From NCBI GenBank assembly GCA_022695795.1, contig MU404063.1, positions 558,001-622,000 on the forward strand: DNA of 64,000 bases, in the 5' to 3' direction. Shown one piece after another: positions 39,927-51,861 of this stretch. The DNA comes from Biscogniauxia marginata (taxonomy: Eukaryota; Ascomycota; Sordariomycetes; Xylariales; Xylariaceae). Each line of letters opens with the position of its first letter. Position 1 is the stretch's first letter. Under the pieces are notes generated by a model. The model was given only the letters and a program-made list of their open reading frames with translations, did no database searches and had not been told where the DNA came from. Both the position numbers and the translations under genes were made by a program.

Positions 39927-41192
39927 TCACTCCTTAATGATAGTTTGCATATCTTCTTTCTTAGGTTCCAGTATACTAAGATGCAATACTTCTTCATCAG
40001 GCCACCCCATCTTTATTGGGACCATCTTTCGTGTTTGATTGAAGTGTACACTCCCGTATCTTAAGTAATGAGCAAATGTGCCCTCAGCATTGTCTTTGTC
40101 GTGATGTTCCTTTGAATCCCATAGATCGGCCAAGAACGACTCCAGAGCACCGGGTGGACCATGTGAGAGCTTCATAGTAGATGTGTTAGCTAGAGCATCA
40201 TGTACAAAATTCTCCGCAGCCTGCCACTTTTCGTCCTTCACAACGCCCTCCCCTGAGCGCTTTGCGGTGAGAAGTTCGAATTGGCGGTTACCTGACCAAC
40301 CCGTAACTTGTTGGAAGTAGTAGGTTTCTTGGAGCACCGGGAATAAAAGCATCGACTTTGAGACGTATTCAGGCCCGTTGAAGCCATCAGAGGGATCGAC
40401 GAGCTTGCGTAGACGCTCGCAGCTCATAGTTTGTCCAAAGTAGTCAGTAAACCCCTCCATCAAGACGTTGAGGTCTGGGCAATTGAACTTCTCAACTGCC
40501 GGGGATAGCAGGGGCAAGTGTCTAAGGAGTGGGTGCTTGTGGAAACCATGAGAGTTGGTGACACCATCCCAGAGAGCGATGTAGATGTCATGCCAACGCC
40601 TAATGAAAGGATTGCCACGGTTAGCGGCGATGAAACCATTGATAATGGTATCCACACCTGGCCGCATTTCAATCACAAAAGCAGACATCTCATACGGGGA
40701 GTTCGGATCCTCGATTTCCTTCCAGCAAATATCATCGATGTGGCGGAATAGGAATGTCCCAGCATCCATCCAAACACCTCCATACTTCCAGATTAGCGCG
40801 AGCCGGACAATATCTCCCGAATGGGGGCCCACATGCGGACCGTCCATAGTGTTGTTGTTAAATGCATCTGGGAAGAACGATCTGTCCAGGAAATGATAAA
40901 CGTTGGTATCTGAACCAGGCACCCGGTCGAGGAAGTGCACAGTCCAATCTGGCCCGAGTTTGCGAACCCAGTTGATGATATTGCGTTGGACCCAAGGGGC
41001 CATTTGAGCATATCCCGAGTGCCAGAATGTCCAAACATTTTTCTGTGACGTGACAGGGTGGCGTGTCTGAAGCCATGCTGCGATCTCATCGTCGGTACGT
41101 AGATCGAGCTTCTCAGGAAGGATGGGTTCCAGGCCTGGCGGTACAGCTATAGTATCTGGCCGAGTAGCCACTCCGATTGCTGAGGGTGTCAT
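39927..41192 (-). CDS. GT32/Caps_synth-like glycosyltransferase
   Basis: Single-exon gene of 421 residues, convergent with the terpene synthase and about 350 nt from its stop. The core reads as a sugar transferase of the Gly_transf_sug/capsule-synthesis type: KNVWTFWHSG near residue 51 for the nucleotide-binding strand, and GDIVRLALIWKYGG then WMDAG around 126-145, where D143 matches the first Asp of the DXD metal motif (here D-A-G). There is no signal peptide or membrane anchor, so it is not a typical Golgi mannosyltransferase and may act in the cytosol. Relatives occur in fungal secondary metabolite clusters and as orphans. Placement between a terpene cyclase and a P450 suggests a sugar added to a terpenoid, but this is inference. 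The ATG at 41190-41192 is the first Met. Confidence 0.82.
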   Translation of the reverse strand: MTPSAIGVATRPDTIAVPPGLEPILPEKLDLRTDDEIAAWLQTRHPVTSQKNVWTFWHSGYAQMAPWVQRNIINWVRKLGPDWTVHFLDRVPGSDTNVYHFLDRSFFPDAFNNNTMDGPHVGPHSGDIVRLALIWKYGGVWMDAGTFLFRHIDDICWKEIEDPNSPYEMSAFVIEMRPGVDTIINGFIAANRGNPFIRRWHDIYIALWDGVTNSHGFHKHPLLRHLPLLSPAVEKFNCPDLNVLMEGFTDYFGQTMSCERLRKLVDPSDGFNGPEYVSKSMLLFPVLQETYYFQQVTGWSGNRQFELLTAKRSGEGVVKDEKWQAAENFVHDALANTSTMKLSHGPPGALESFLADLWDSKEHHDKDNAEGTFAHYLRYGSVHFNQTRKMVPIKMGWPDEEVLHLSILEPKKEDMQTIIKE

Positions 41193-42957
41193 GTCACCTA
41201 TAGCGGTACAATTATTTTCCTAGAATGAAGATTGATGAATTATTGTAACAAAATGAGTGATAGTAGCCAAGTTATCATAAATCATGTGGGGCCAGGGAGC
41301 TCCGGTATTCCCGGCGGTAATATTCTTTACTTGTGCCACATAATTATTGAGCAGATGTCCTCAAGGTTCATCCATCTGCACGACGTCTCAGCGACTATAA
41401 ACATTCTGCATAATCTATAGGCGCGTCTTGTAGACGCTAGAGCCCCAACTTGCCGGATTGACATATATCTAGGTTATAGTATGCAGGGTATTATAGTCGA
41501 ACAGGCATTAATTATATACGGTTTGCATATGAAAATATGGACCTCGATATCAGACTATACATACGCGCATGCCGCTACCCGAAAGCAGAAGCGGAGTCAA
41601 TGAGCGTCTTATATACTCGCTCAAGTTGCAAAGGACAAAAAAAAGCCCCTAGTGTTCATTCATTGTCTAATGAGCTCGGAGAACTATACTGCAATAGGCT
41701 GGACATCCACGGAGATGCGGTTATAATGCAGCCTTTGCTACGATTTAGACTATAGATAGTTCACGACCCGGGGTTGAGGACATACCTCCGGTTATACTAC
41801 TGGAGACAGGACCGAGGATGACGACTCTCATTACGATATTTACCGCCGTGGGGGCCTAGCATGGGACTTGCGTCTTATAAATTTAGAATAACTTGGAGTG
41901 ATATAGCTAGCACGGAATTCCCAGTACTAATAACATCACAATTATGCACAGAATTGGTTGAATCTTACAACGATAGTACATATTCGCAGGGGTCTTGTTA
42001 AATGGGCTACTACAAGCTAAGGCCTGCTAGTATTACCGAGTTGTGAAGCTACTCGGCTACTCGAACAGGTGATCACCTCTAACAGTGCTATTCGAGCACA
42101 GGTATATTGCTCCCTGATTGGTGAGACCCTAAATGCCTAGGACAAGACGTGGAGATGTCGAGAACGGAGTTTGTGGTTCACATGACGAAGTTGATAAGAT
42201 CGTATAAGGCTCACCTACCCTGCCTATTCCAGCTGTATTATGCTGTAGGTGATCGCTAAAGACGTTACATTGCAGCAATGCTACGTCTCAAGCGCTCCTC
42301 TCACCTACGGCTCCTCCCATTGCCCCACCCCGAGATCCCATTTGCTTCACCGCAAAAGGGAGGCAGGGGTATGAATCCCAGAACTGATAAGATGGGCCGC
42401 CGAATTCGTGGGTGAGTTGCGTTCGTCGCTACCTACATTGTAGCACTGCAGTACGGTTTACTTCAAGGGTAGTCCGCTTCTAGTCTCAAGATATAGGGAC
42501 CCTAGTATGCCATCCCAAGTAACATCGGAGTATAGCACTGCAAACTGACTATAGTTGTTCATGGGAAGACAGTCCTTGTCTTATTATTACAGTATGTACT
42601 GAACGGAGAACATCGCCCGATCCGACATGTGCCACTTGCGTATCTTCGCCCAGTAACAGCAAGTTTAGCACACATTTATCTAGGCGTTGTCTCACATTGT
42701 CACCTCATTGCTCCAACTAGAGCGAAACGTGTGGCCAAGAATCACCATTTCTACAGCACCTGAACTTTGAGCCTTGATTGGTTTAGATAGCGTTGATGCA
42801 AGCCTGCTTACGAGCAAGTCCTACATACATGCTAGAAAGCACCCTTAGTAGCCCCAATATTCTTTCTCCGCGTCGTGTGCTCCATGTTCCTCCAGGGCAA
42901 CTACGAGAACATTTCAGCGGGCTCTCGTGATCGAATACCTAAGCGTAGTACTTGAAG
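41193..42957. other. Divergent promoter region between glycosyltransferase and P450
   Basis: A 1.76-kb head-to-head interval. No frame is recognised. Likely holds both promoters; I see no clear TATA box or repeated operator. Confidence 0.45.
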
Positions 42958-44700
42958 ATGGACGCTTTTGAAATGTCTACTTTTTGGACCTCGAGCCTCG
43001 CAGTGGGAACTATCATCATTCTCACTATCATCTCGAAATTGTTGCGTAGGCCAAAGACCTTCGATCTCCCGATTGTGGGTATTGACACTACCGACATCAA
43101 TGTGCTCAAATCACGTTATGTCCAAGAAGCAGACGCTGTCTTGCGTGAGGGCTATGAAAAGGCACAGGAACTTGTAGCAGCCCCTCGTTTATATTAGCAT
43201 GCTAACATGCGTTGACAGTTCAAAAATACAATCTTTCAGGTGCTTACCCCTGATGGTCCACGTATTTTCCTTCCAAGAAAATATGCCCACGATCTGAAAG
43301 GCTTTAATCGTCATGAGGCGAGTGGAATGAAGGCATTGTCTGATGTCAGTTATATTAAACCTCGATGTCGACTATCAAATAGCTAACGGCCTTCAGCGTC
43401 ATATTGGCAAATACACAACCATCGACCATGAGAGCGATATAATGTTAGGATCTATTAAGATAGATCTAAATCGAAATCTTGGCACATTTGTTGGCGACGT
43501 TGAGGAAGAAGTCGCCTACTGCTTCGAGACCCAATTTCCACCCTGCGACGGTCAGACCGGATTCACCTCTTTCACGTACATTTTCACGAGTCACTAATAT
43601 ACATTGTAGATTGGACCCCCATCGACCTGCATGAAAAGCTCTTGAGAGTTGTGGCGCAAGCTTCGGCCCGTATCTTCGTCGGCCATCCAATGTGCCGGGA
43701 TGAACAATGGCTAGACTGCAGCGTCAAGTTCGCTACAGACGTCATGACTGGAGGGGAGAAGCTAAAGCTGTGGCATCCATGGTTACGCCCTATTGCGCAG
43801 TATTTCATCCCAGAAATGGCACGCATTCGTGGAGATCATCAACGAGCTCTTGACCTACTCTTGCCCGAGCTGAAGAAGCGATCTGAAGAACTAAATAGCC
43901 TCAATGCCTCACCCCATAATGACATGATTGAATGGATGCAAGAGCGGGCGAGGGTCACCAAAGATAAATCCTTTAATAATAAGGAGCTGGCAAACATACA
44001 GATGCTAACAGCGACTGCGGCCATCCATACGACTCGACTAGCTATCATTCACTCCCTGTACGATCTCGCCGCTAGACCAGAATATGTGGAGCCTCTAAGG
44101 AAGGAGATATTAGAAACAAAAAGGGGTAATAACGGAGTACTCCAGAAGCAGCATTTAACGCAGATGAGAATGCTTGATAGCTTCATGAAGGAATCTCAAA
44201 GACACAGTCCACCTTCAGTTTGTAAGAGACCTTCCTCTTCCGTCACCGCGTCCCAAATATATCGACTAACATACTACTACTTAGCCACGTTTCAACGAAA
44301 AGCCATGATTCCCATCGATCTTTCAAATGGGTTTCATATTCCTGCCGGGACCATTGTTCAATGTAATACTAACATGCTCGATGAGGCGCCGGCTGAGTGG
44401 GGTGATCCCAATGCTTTCGACGGGTTCCGATTCTACAAGCTACGGAGCAAGCCGGAAGATGCCAACAAGTTTCAATTCGCAAGCCCGTCCTACGATAGCA
44501 TGCAGTTCGGTTTCGGCAATGACGCCTGCCCAGGTCGCTTCTTTGCAAGCAACCAGATAAAGATCATCTTGGCGTATATTCTTACACATTACGATATCAA
44601 GTTTGACAACGATGTGGTCGGCCGGCCGAGGAACATCATGTTCGAAGTGAACGTGCTTGCTGACCCCACAAAGATGGTGCTGTTCAAGAAAATCCAGTGA
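42958..44700 (+). CDS. Cytochrome P450 monooxygenase
   Basis: Five exons (42958-43173, 43219-43344, 43397-43550, 43610-44221, 44285-44700) encode 507 residues. The N-terminus has a membrane anchor (residues about 10-27) followed by KLLRRPK, placing it on the ER surface. The I-helix area reads LTATAAIHTT, ExxR is E360-R363, the PERF-like part is DGFRFY, and the haem loop FGFGNDACPG has ligand Cys451. The pattern is close to fungal P450s of diterpene and sesquiterpene pathways (ent-kaurene oxidase-like). It should hydroxylate or oxidise the scaffold made by the nearby terpene synthase; this is inference. The last intron (44222-44284) is 63 nt and stop-free, so retention would add 21 residues just after ExxR. 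ATG 42958 is used; an upstream TTG is not. Confidence 0.92.
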
Positions 44701-44903
44701 TCTGGGAGGCGGGTTCATATGATTCAAAATAATTTTCTCTGTATTACCTGCCTAGGTATATTTGGAGATATTCATTGATACGAACTGGACCGAAACTGTG
44801 AATTACCTTGTGAACGCGTTCTCTCTTCACATATTTCCTTATCATATTATGACACTAAGCCCAAGTCTCCAAGTACCATCCTTCTGGACACCGTTCACAC
44901 TCT

Positions 44904-45032
44904 CTACTCGATACTCCGGTACGCCCTGATTCGTCGCAGCTTGATCACCAAGAAAATTATAACAAGAGCAATAGAGGCCATGAGGATAGCCTTTGCACCC
45001 AAATACATATAGCTGTAGCTATTGGCCGCCAT
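44904..45032 (-). CDS. Putative 42-residue single-span membrane microprotein
   Basis: A short frame with a strong start context (CACCATGG) encoding 42 residues: a short polar Tyr-rich N-terminus, one hydrophobic helix (about residues 15-30, AILMASIALVIIFLVI), and a basic tail KLRRIRAYR. The arrangement predicts a single transmembrane span with the basic tail facing the cytosol. It could be a stand-alone microprotein or the first exon of a decayed anchored protein. Only about 200 nt lie between its stop and the P450 stop, so there is no room for a large downstream part in the same direction. It shares orientation with the acyltransferase gene upstream. No homologous family is known to me. Confidence 0.45.
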   Translation of the reverse strand: MAANSYSYMYLGAKAILMASIALVIIFLVIKLRRIRAYRSIE

Positions 45033-45620
45033 GGTGCGTTTACGTTTATCCTCCTGCTACACCCACAAGAAGAATATTCATTAAGACAGGGAACATGATT
45101 AATAATTTGGGTTTCACAAATACTCACCACTCTATATAAATATCTTATCGACAAATTAGAAATGATTAGCAAGTGTCACGAGGTATCCGAAAATAGGTAT
45201 AGCTATATAGGCAACGTTGTTCTTTCAGGAACGATTATTGTACCTAAGAGCCTCTTGAGACTTGTGGTTTATAATAAGGTTTCTTTATTTCCCGATACCA
45301 CACCTTCTGTTTCCTGCTTCTTGATAGTAAGATTTGGATGACAACGATTGGTAGTGTGGTCTGTACATTACTAAGATGTCTAGCTGAGCTATAGTGTCTC
45401 CAATGCATCGACTAGATAGGCTTCATTATCGTCCCTGAGTCCGGGATACTATACGCTAATGTTCAACACAAGGTCTTCACGTGAGTGCGTTTTAGGCAAA
45501 CGAAATCTCTCAAGTATCGAATATACTTATACATAGGTTATATAACTTATATTCACTTCGTTTCCTCTCTACAAAAATTTCTCTCGTCATATGCGCTCCT
45601 GCTCTACCACACTCGCCTTA

Positions 45621-47254
45621 CTAGACTACCAACCCCGGCTCCGGCCCTGATGCATACGCTTTCTCCTCTGCATCAACACCCCTAAATTCGAAATATTTGT
45701 TCCACTCGGGATCCTCGATCAGGTCCTTTGCAAGCTCCTTCTCAAAGCTGATGCTGATCTCGTTTCCTTCATCGTCTCCCGCCGGGGCACCGTTCGTTCG
45801 CGCCGGATAGACAACCGCTAAGTTAGCTGTGACAGTGTCAAAGGGATGGCGAAAGGCGAAAGGCTTGGCAAAGCCAAAGTCGGCCTCGCAGGGCCGCGAG
45901 TCCCGCCACTCAACCGTCAGGTTGCTCATAGGCGGGAGGCTATCGGTGCGTAGGAACAGCGCGGTCTTATCGCGGACAGGGGCAATGGCGGAGAGCGTGA
46001 CGTCTAGGCTCTCTTGTGTGACGCTGTTGGTGATTTGGCGGATATACCTAAAAGCGTGTTGGTTAGTAGATGACGTGGTGGTAACAGAGAGTAGGTCTTG
46101 AGAGAAATATCCCATCGCTAAACTGAAACTAGGATATACATAATGGGAGAAGAAAAGAGGGAAGAATAGAAAGAAGGAAAGTGAGACTACCAAGCTAGCT
46201 CCGACAGTGGCGCCTTTGAGATGACCTCTTCGGCTGTGAGTTGCGGTATGGGAACCTGCGAGCTGAATTGCACAGAAAGCACATTTCCCTGCAGGCGTTC
46301 CGGCACCGGTGGATCATGGAAGCGCTTTCGCATATTAACAGCTTCGCACCATAGCAGATTCTGCTTAAGATCCGGCTTGAAGAGCTTCGCTCTATGCTTC
46401 GAGAGAATGCGCCATATATACGCCATATACGCATCATAGCTCGAAATCCAGTAACTTCCGTCCTCGGGACTCGCTATCCTCTTCAGCTCGGCCGTCTTGC
46501 TCTTAGTTAAGTGGAACAATAGCCACTGGCCAACCCTGTGGTCGGGATGCCTTAAGGGTGGCACGGGTCCGTCTACTTGCTGGTCTTCTGGAAGTTCCGG
46601 CCTGGTAATCCTCGAAAGGTTCAGACAAGCCGGGTCCCACAATGGGAGGCTTGGATTATCTGGAGATTTCCAAATGGCGGCACAGTTCTCCGCCAGCTGG
46701 TGCAGCTCGCCAGCCCACCCCATGATGTCGTTGTTAAAATGGTGGTTATGCATCAGAAAAACTAGGCCGCCCTTGATGAAGTTTGCTTTAAATGCAGACC
46801 CCTTGGGGTTGCTTGAGGGATGGGCCTCAGGCTTCTCGCCGTATGTCATTGGCGATACGCACCAAGTTTCCATGTCACCTAGGGCTTGGGAGACAAAATA
46901 GCGTTTCTCAAGCTCGTCGAAAGTGGGATATTTGCCCTCATCTTCGGGGCCATCAAGCCACTGCACGTGGAACTGGACAGTACTTTCCCTCTTTTTGTGG
47001 AAGCACAACCCGCCGTCAGGGTGCTTCTCAAGTATACCACACAACTGGCGGCATTGGCTTAATGTGACTTCGAGGCCGCGCTTAAGCGTAGGTATAATCT
47101 TGGGCTTTTCGGCGTCCGTGAGCTTGAAAAAGAGGGCAAAGTTAGTGAACACCTGCCCGACACAGTAGTCCAGCGTGGATAGCTTGAAAAGCTCGTCTGG
47201 TGGATCTGACTCCCAACCCGCGGGATATAAGTCAAAGACTTCTTGTTTAGGCAT
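45621..47254 (-). CDS. BAHD-type acyltransferase (trichothecene acetyltransferase-like)
   Basis: Two exons, 46191-47254 and 45621-46047, encode 496 residues. The catalytic HxxxD motif is H172-FNN-D176 within MHNHHFNNDIMG, and the structural DFGWG motif appears as DFGFA near residue 411. These place it in the transferase family PF02458, which moves acyl groups from acyl-CoA to alcohols in the cytosol; trichothecene 3-O-acetyltransferase is a known fungal example. The 143-nt intron falls after SELAW and its removal restores YIRQITNSV, a normal position in this family. The start at 47254 was chosen because upstream codons in frame are GTG. Together with the terpene synthase and P450 it suggests an esterified sesquiterpenoid. 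The changed last residues of the DFGWG motif are tolerated in fungal members. Confidence 0.9.
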
Positions 47255-49038
47255 ATTAGTAGAGCTTTGTACTAAGAACGGACAAGCTAGATACACCGCA
47301 AAATGGTCAAAGGTAGGGAGGATAACTAAATAATTATGAAAATGTTAGAGGTGACGGTCAAGATGCGGACCTAAGTCAATGCTGCTAGCCGGACTCAGTG
47401 TTTTTTAAAAGAGCGCGTGTTCGAGTTTGCTGATGAGGATAGCTATGTTTTAGATGACGTTGATGCAAGAAGGGGGCACACAAGTCAGCACGATGCTCTT
47501 CTAGGTAGTTCCCGAGATCCACTAGACCAGCGTGTGGGAGATATAACCTTGGCGCGCACTATAGGTATGGTTATATACTAATGATCCGGACTAAGCCGCT
47601 TCGCAGACTCTGTCACTTTGAAGATGAATACTTCGCCATACCCAGTCAGGAAAAAAAAACCTGATGATTATTTGTCGAAGATACCTATTATTTAATAATG
47701 GGACTATTAAGCCTACCACGTTATATACAACCGCAAAGTGCAGCATAAACCCCATGTTGAGAGAGATGGTATCGAATACCTAAGTAATAGTTTCCATGGC
47801 CTCTCGCTTCCCGAAACAGTTATCCTATCCGATTGATTCGGGTCTCGTGAATATAGAATAGAGGCAGATACAAGTGCAATATGTGCATAAGGAAGGTGAT
47901 ATCTCTCCGGATGACCCAGGGCCATGATCTGGGAAGTATATCTATACACATGGGACTAAGATAGGCTTAGTACACGACATATCGCTATGCGAAACCTTCG
48001 GGCAACAAAGAGATCGCTTGGGTGTAAACCGGATATCTATCTATATCTCTAGTTCTAGGACTTCACGTAACAACCGCACCATTACACATATTTAGGGGGT
48101 TAAAATGGTAGCAGGTATCGATCCATCCTCCAAAGATAATAGGCTAGTTCAAATAGAATACCTTGCCTTCTCAATAAAAGACTGCCAGGTAGATTAGGGT
48201 GAAGACCATAAGTTAGAAAGGCAGTATGCTATGTTGAAGTAATCACGACTTATCAATTAAAGGATTAGAAAAAATAATAATGTTAGATTGAATACTAGTC
48301 CTCATATATAGGTACATATTTTAAGTTCGATTTGGAGCCGTTATTCGGCCAAGCAGTGATTGCTCGAGTATGATGCTGTTACGTTTGAGTTGTGATATTG
48401 TATTTTTCGTGCCCCCTTTCCGTGTCACATAAGTATAACCCAGAAATTTCTCGATGTTCAAAGAAGTATGGTTCGCTAGTATTACACTCATGAACCAAAT
48501 ATGACCGTTAATACCACAGTGGTCTGCTGTGTTCTGAACCAAGAGATTCTCGTCATAGTATTAACCTAGAAGACATGACGAACTTGGAAGATTTTCTGGG
48601 GCGTCATGGGTACTTCCAGACGTGATGGCAGCTGAAATATTGTAGAGTCAGGTCCATAATTAACAAAAGCGAGCATCCCATAGAATTCCAGTGAGTCAAT
48701 GAATAGGAGGATAGTTGTGCATTAGGCGGGTCCAGGTTGGATATAGGACCAAGTGACCAAGATGAGCTACATAGGAACTTGAGTTCACTCAGGTGGTTAC
48801 ACCCAAAAGTCGCCGGGACTGAAGCAACCAGGAGAAGATGTGATCAACTTAGCAGGTTGCGAATCATCCTCTAGATCGGGTCGGGGTATCGAGCACGATA
48901 GAGACAGTGGTGTGTGTGTGTTGTTCATAAAGAAGTCGAAAGGGGCTAAAATGCCAAGCACAGAGGTATGAAACACCATCTTTCTGGCGTCTAGTCATTC
49001 GGTGGGGGTTGAGGCCTTTTTGTCTCGAGAATCTGAAT
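47255..49038. other. Intergenic region right of the terpenoid group
   Basis: No gene recognised in 1.8 kb. Composition is AT-rich from 47.6 to 48.5 kb, with short frames only. Confidence 0.5.
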
Positions 49039-50007
49039 TTAAACTCGGCGTCGTGTTGTAATAGGTCCCACGGAAATCCTTTCGACTCCGGGAGACCCTC
49101 GCGACGCCCCCTTTTGACGGATGGATTGCTTCATAGCCTCCCGATGGACCAAGTTGTACACTCTAGACGTGAAAAGCTCTCGGTCAAAATCGAATATAAG
49201 TGACAACTTAGATGATACACCAGTGATGCGACTAGTAGTTCGGCTCCAGAACGAGTCGATATCCCGGAGAACATATAGCGAAGCCGAGTCCTCCTTGGTC
49301 TGTTTGAGTGCGTTGCGAGTTTCTGGGGTGTCAAGGAGTGATTTCTGTGCTGCCAACGTATTGCTGAGAATCAGTTAACATAACTGTTAAAATTAGCTTA
49401 GACTGACCCATGATATGTACGTACCAATTACAGGCATTAAGTAGCAGGTTCATGCTGTGCGTTTGCCTATCCACCATCCGTAGTACATCTTCCATTGACG
49501 CTCCAGAGAAGGCAATTCTTGCCCTCCCTCTCAAGCTAAGCTGGTTGACCCCACTGGCATCATCGTTCACCTCTTGGACAAATTGGTCAATCTTGGTAAT
49601 AAGAGCCTTGCAGCAGTTCACTTCAACATGCGGAGTTAGTAATTGCTATTTTGGACCATGTCTGGGCTGGTAAAACATGTCTCGGGGGCCGGAACTCATC
49701 AGACGGGCCAGGATAGCCAACTAATACTACTGAGACAAGCTGTAAAGGGCTCCTGAGATTACTCACTGGACTCGCCTAGCTCCATTTGTAGTAAGTAGTG
49801 CACATCTTCAGTGTTGTAAGTCAACCACGATTTGATTGAGATCAGAGCGGTTTTCAGGGCCCCTAGCTGGGCCCGGAGACTGAGAAAGAAGAGATCGGCG
49901 TCTCTCCACTTATCGTAAGCATCGCATACCGACTTGATGGTCTTCCCCAGCAACTCAACGAGGTTTACAGCAAACCCGGTGATACCAACGATAGATGCGG
50001 GATCCAT
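49039..50007 (-). CDS. Fungal STAND-type N-terminal domain protein (stand-alone)
   Basis: Three exons (49767-50007, 49426-49620 plus 49425, 49039-49363) encode 253 residues. It begins MDPASIVGITGFA, the standard opening of the fungal N-terminal domain found on NACHT/ankyrin and related STAND proteins (azaphilone cluster protein L-like, helical, HeLo-related). The later part, ETRNALKQTKEDSASLYVLRD and FDFDRELFTSRVY, is a conserved block known from fungal proteins of this kind, sometimes next to signalling domains. No NACHT, ankyrin or G-protein part follows: the frame ends with a basic tail and a stop. It may be a free adaptor or a truncated receptor. Introns are 146 and 61 nt; the first has a CTAAC branch site and ends AAG. 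Heterokaryon incompatibility or innate immunity roles are typical of the family, not shown here. Confidence 0.68.
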
Positions 50008-50157
50008 GAGTGGTTGTAGCGTGGTAAAACATGAGTTTTCCTAAGCCGAGATTCAGGCAGCGAATATTGTCGAGATTATCCTCACGTCTTGGGCACTATA
50101 AGATGCCGTGAGGGGCAGGCATGCATACGCAGCCATTATTACACTCTTTCTTCTCTA

Positions 50158-50490
50158 GTGCACCGCCTCGCTTACAACTACGTCAAGACAAGGCTCCGAG
50201 CGGTCCGGCAAGGGTATCCAATATTGAGCGATAACTATTTGATATATGATAAGCGGTCCCGAGGCCTCCATAGCCACATCATGCAGGGAAACAAAACCGT
50301 CTTCTATATCGAGTTCATGACAGCATATGGGGTCAGAGGCGGTGGAGATGGCAAATTTCGGATCGGATACAAAACAAGATTTGTTTTTGAAAATAACAAG
50401 TATCAAGTACTTGGGATATTCGCCGATGGTGTCTTGGACAGGGGGTTATTTGCCTATCTGGGTGATCAAATGCAGGCATTTTCTAGATGA
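50158..50490 (+). CDS. Possible exon or gene remnant, unrecognised
   Basis: A 110-codon open stretch after a TTCTCTAG that could be a splice acceptor. Composition is protein-like in the middle (NKTVFYIEFMTAYG, RFVFENNKYQVLGIF), but the only ATGs are internal and the upstream exon is not visible. It lies head-to-head with the STAND-domain gene. It may be a relic of a neighbour or chance. Confidence 0.25.
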   Translation: MHRLAYNYVKTRLRAVRQGYPILSDNYLIYDKRSRGLHSHIMQGNKTVFYIEFMTAYGVRGGGDGKFRIGYKTRFVFENNKYQVLGIFADGVLDRGLFAYLGDQMQAFSR

Positions 50491-51841
50491 TACAGTATTC
50501 ATTCCGAGGAAAAGCAATAATGTTCCTTCTCCCCCCAAAACTTACGCCCTCTTACTCTCATTGAAATGTCTCATCCTGAAGTCCTGACTTCTCGAGCGAA
50601 TACAGACAAGACTAAGTTTATCACTTGGCTAAGGATGCCAGGACGGCGTGTAAACCTTCCCACCGAAATTATGTTCCAAGCACACATGCTGGTGTATAAA
50701 TGTTCCGGTGGCTACGCATTTTTCTTTACAGATATATGGGATTGTATCAATGTTAACAATACGTCTAGATTTAGACGTTATCCTGTCTACATACCCTCCA
50801 ATGTGAGGGTATCAATTGTGTAACCACACTATCTAACGAGGTATTTATTTATACCAAGCAATTCAAAATTCCCCAACGAAGAATATCCTCCTCCATGCTG
50901 AAGATTAAATCTCCCGGGTGGCGTCCTTCTTTGGTTTTTGCTTTTTTGCTTTTTTTTCTACAGTGGTATAAGACTAGAAAGATATTCCACTAATAATGTC
51001 TTACTTGATGCCCAATCTACTGTCATGCAGGTCTAAAAAGACTGGTTGAGGAAATTTCAATCTCGATGAGTATAAAAAATAACACGGTGCTTCCTGTCCT
51101 CTACTCTCCTCGTTGGACAACGACTAGGTATCTACTATGCATACTAGATGATGTCTCGAGAATTGGACTATAAAATATTTACCCCGTACATCGCTTATGT
51201 TTTAGCACTAGTTCAATAGATCATCAAGTTATGAATAGTATTATGGAGCAGGTACAGTTATTATACATTACTGTCTTAACCGTGAAGGCAAAAGACTAGC
51301 GCTTACAATACTAAGCCACCGATAATACCCCATAGGTCACGTGCCATCCTTGTACTAGAAGCAGACTCTTAACTCAGCACAGTGCAGAATTCTAAGTTAA
51401 ATGTGGGAATTCAAATCCACGTGACTATAGATCGACAACCCCCTTCGGCTAAAGTCATGGTCTCCCTAAACTCCTTTTAGATATCGTGCATGCACGAAAT
51501 ATTAGTGGGGGATGCGCAAAGTGCCCGAGTATTTACACTTCAGAAAGTGTCTTGCTATAACATGAAAATTGGAAAGTAAGTATAGAGTGTCTGACAACTA
51601 AATAACTTTGGAAAGAAAAAAGACACCGAAACTACCGACACACTGTATACCGGTTATTATCATGAGTGGTAGTCGCAATTTCGATCAGCCATTCCCCTCT
51701 TTGGATTTCTCGCTCTTCTGCAGGATTCGAGATGAAAACAGCCGGAGCTTGCCCCGCGCGCGGGGCTCGGAGACTGTTCCATCTCACAAGTGGAGAAACA
51801 GATTCAGGATTTAGGAAAAATGAAAACGTTCATTTAGAAGG
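50491..51841. other. Intergenic region at the edge of the accessory stretch
   Basis: An 85-codon ATG frame (50566-50823) shows no signature. Otherwise AT-rich, ending in a GC palindrome and the tRNA gene. Confidence 0.45.
51751..51766. repeat. 16-bp perfect GC palindrome
   Basis: GCCCCGCGCGCGGGGC is fully self-complementary and stands out in AT-rich surroundings. It lies about 185 bp from the 5' end of the tRNA gene, on its 3' side. Confidence 0.85.
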
Positions 51842-51854
51842 AAAAAATCAAAAA
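51842..51854 (-). terminator. RNA polymerase III terminator of tRNA-Arg
   Basis: On the minus strand a T5 run (51850-51854) and a T6 run (51842-51847) follow the tRNA 3' end by 7 nt, as expected for Pol III termination. Confidence 0.75.
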
Positions 51855-51861
51855 GTTAAGA

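Noticed and set aside
50566..50823. 85-codon ATG frame downstream of the possible exon
   Set aside because: No recognisable feature and no splice link that joins it to the preceding open stretch.
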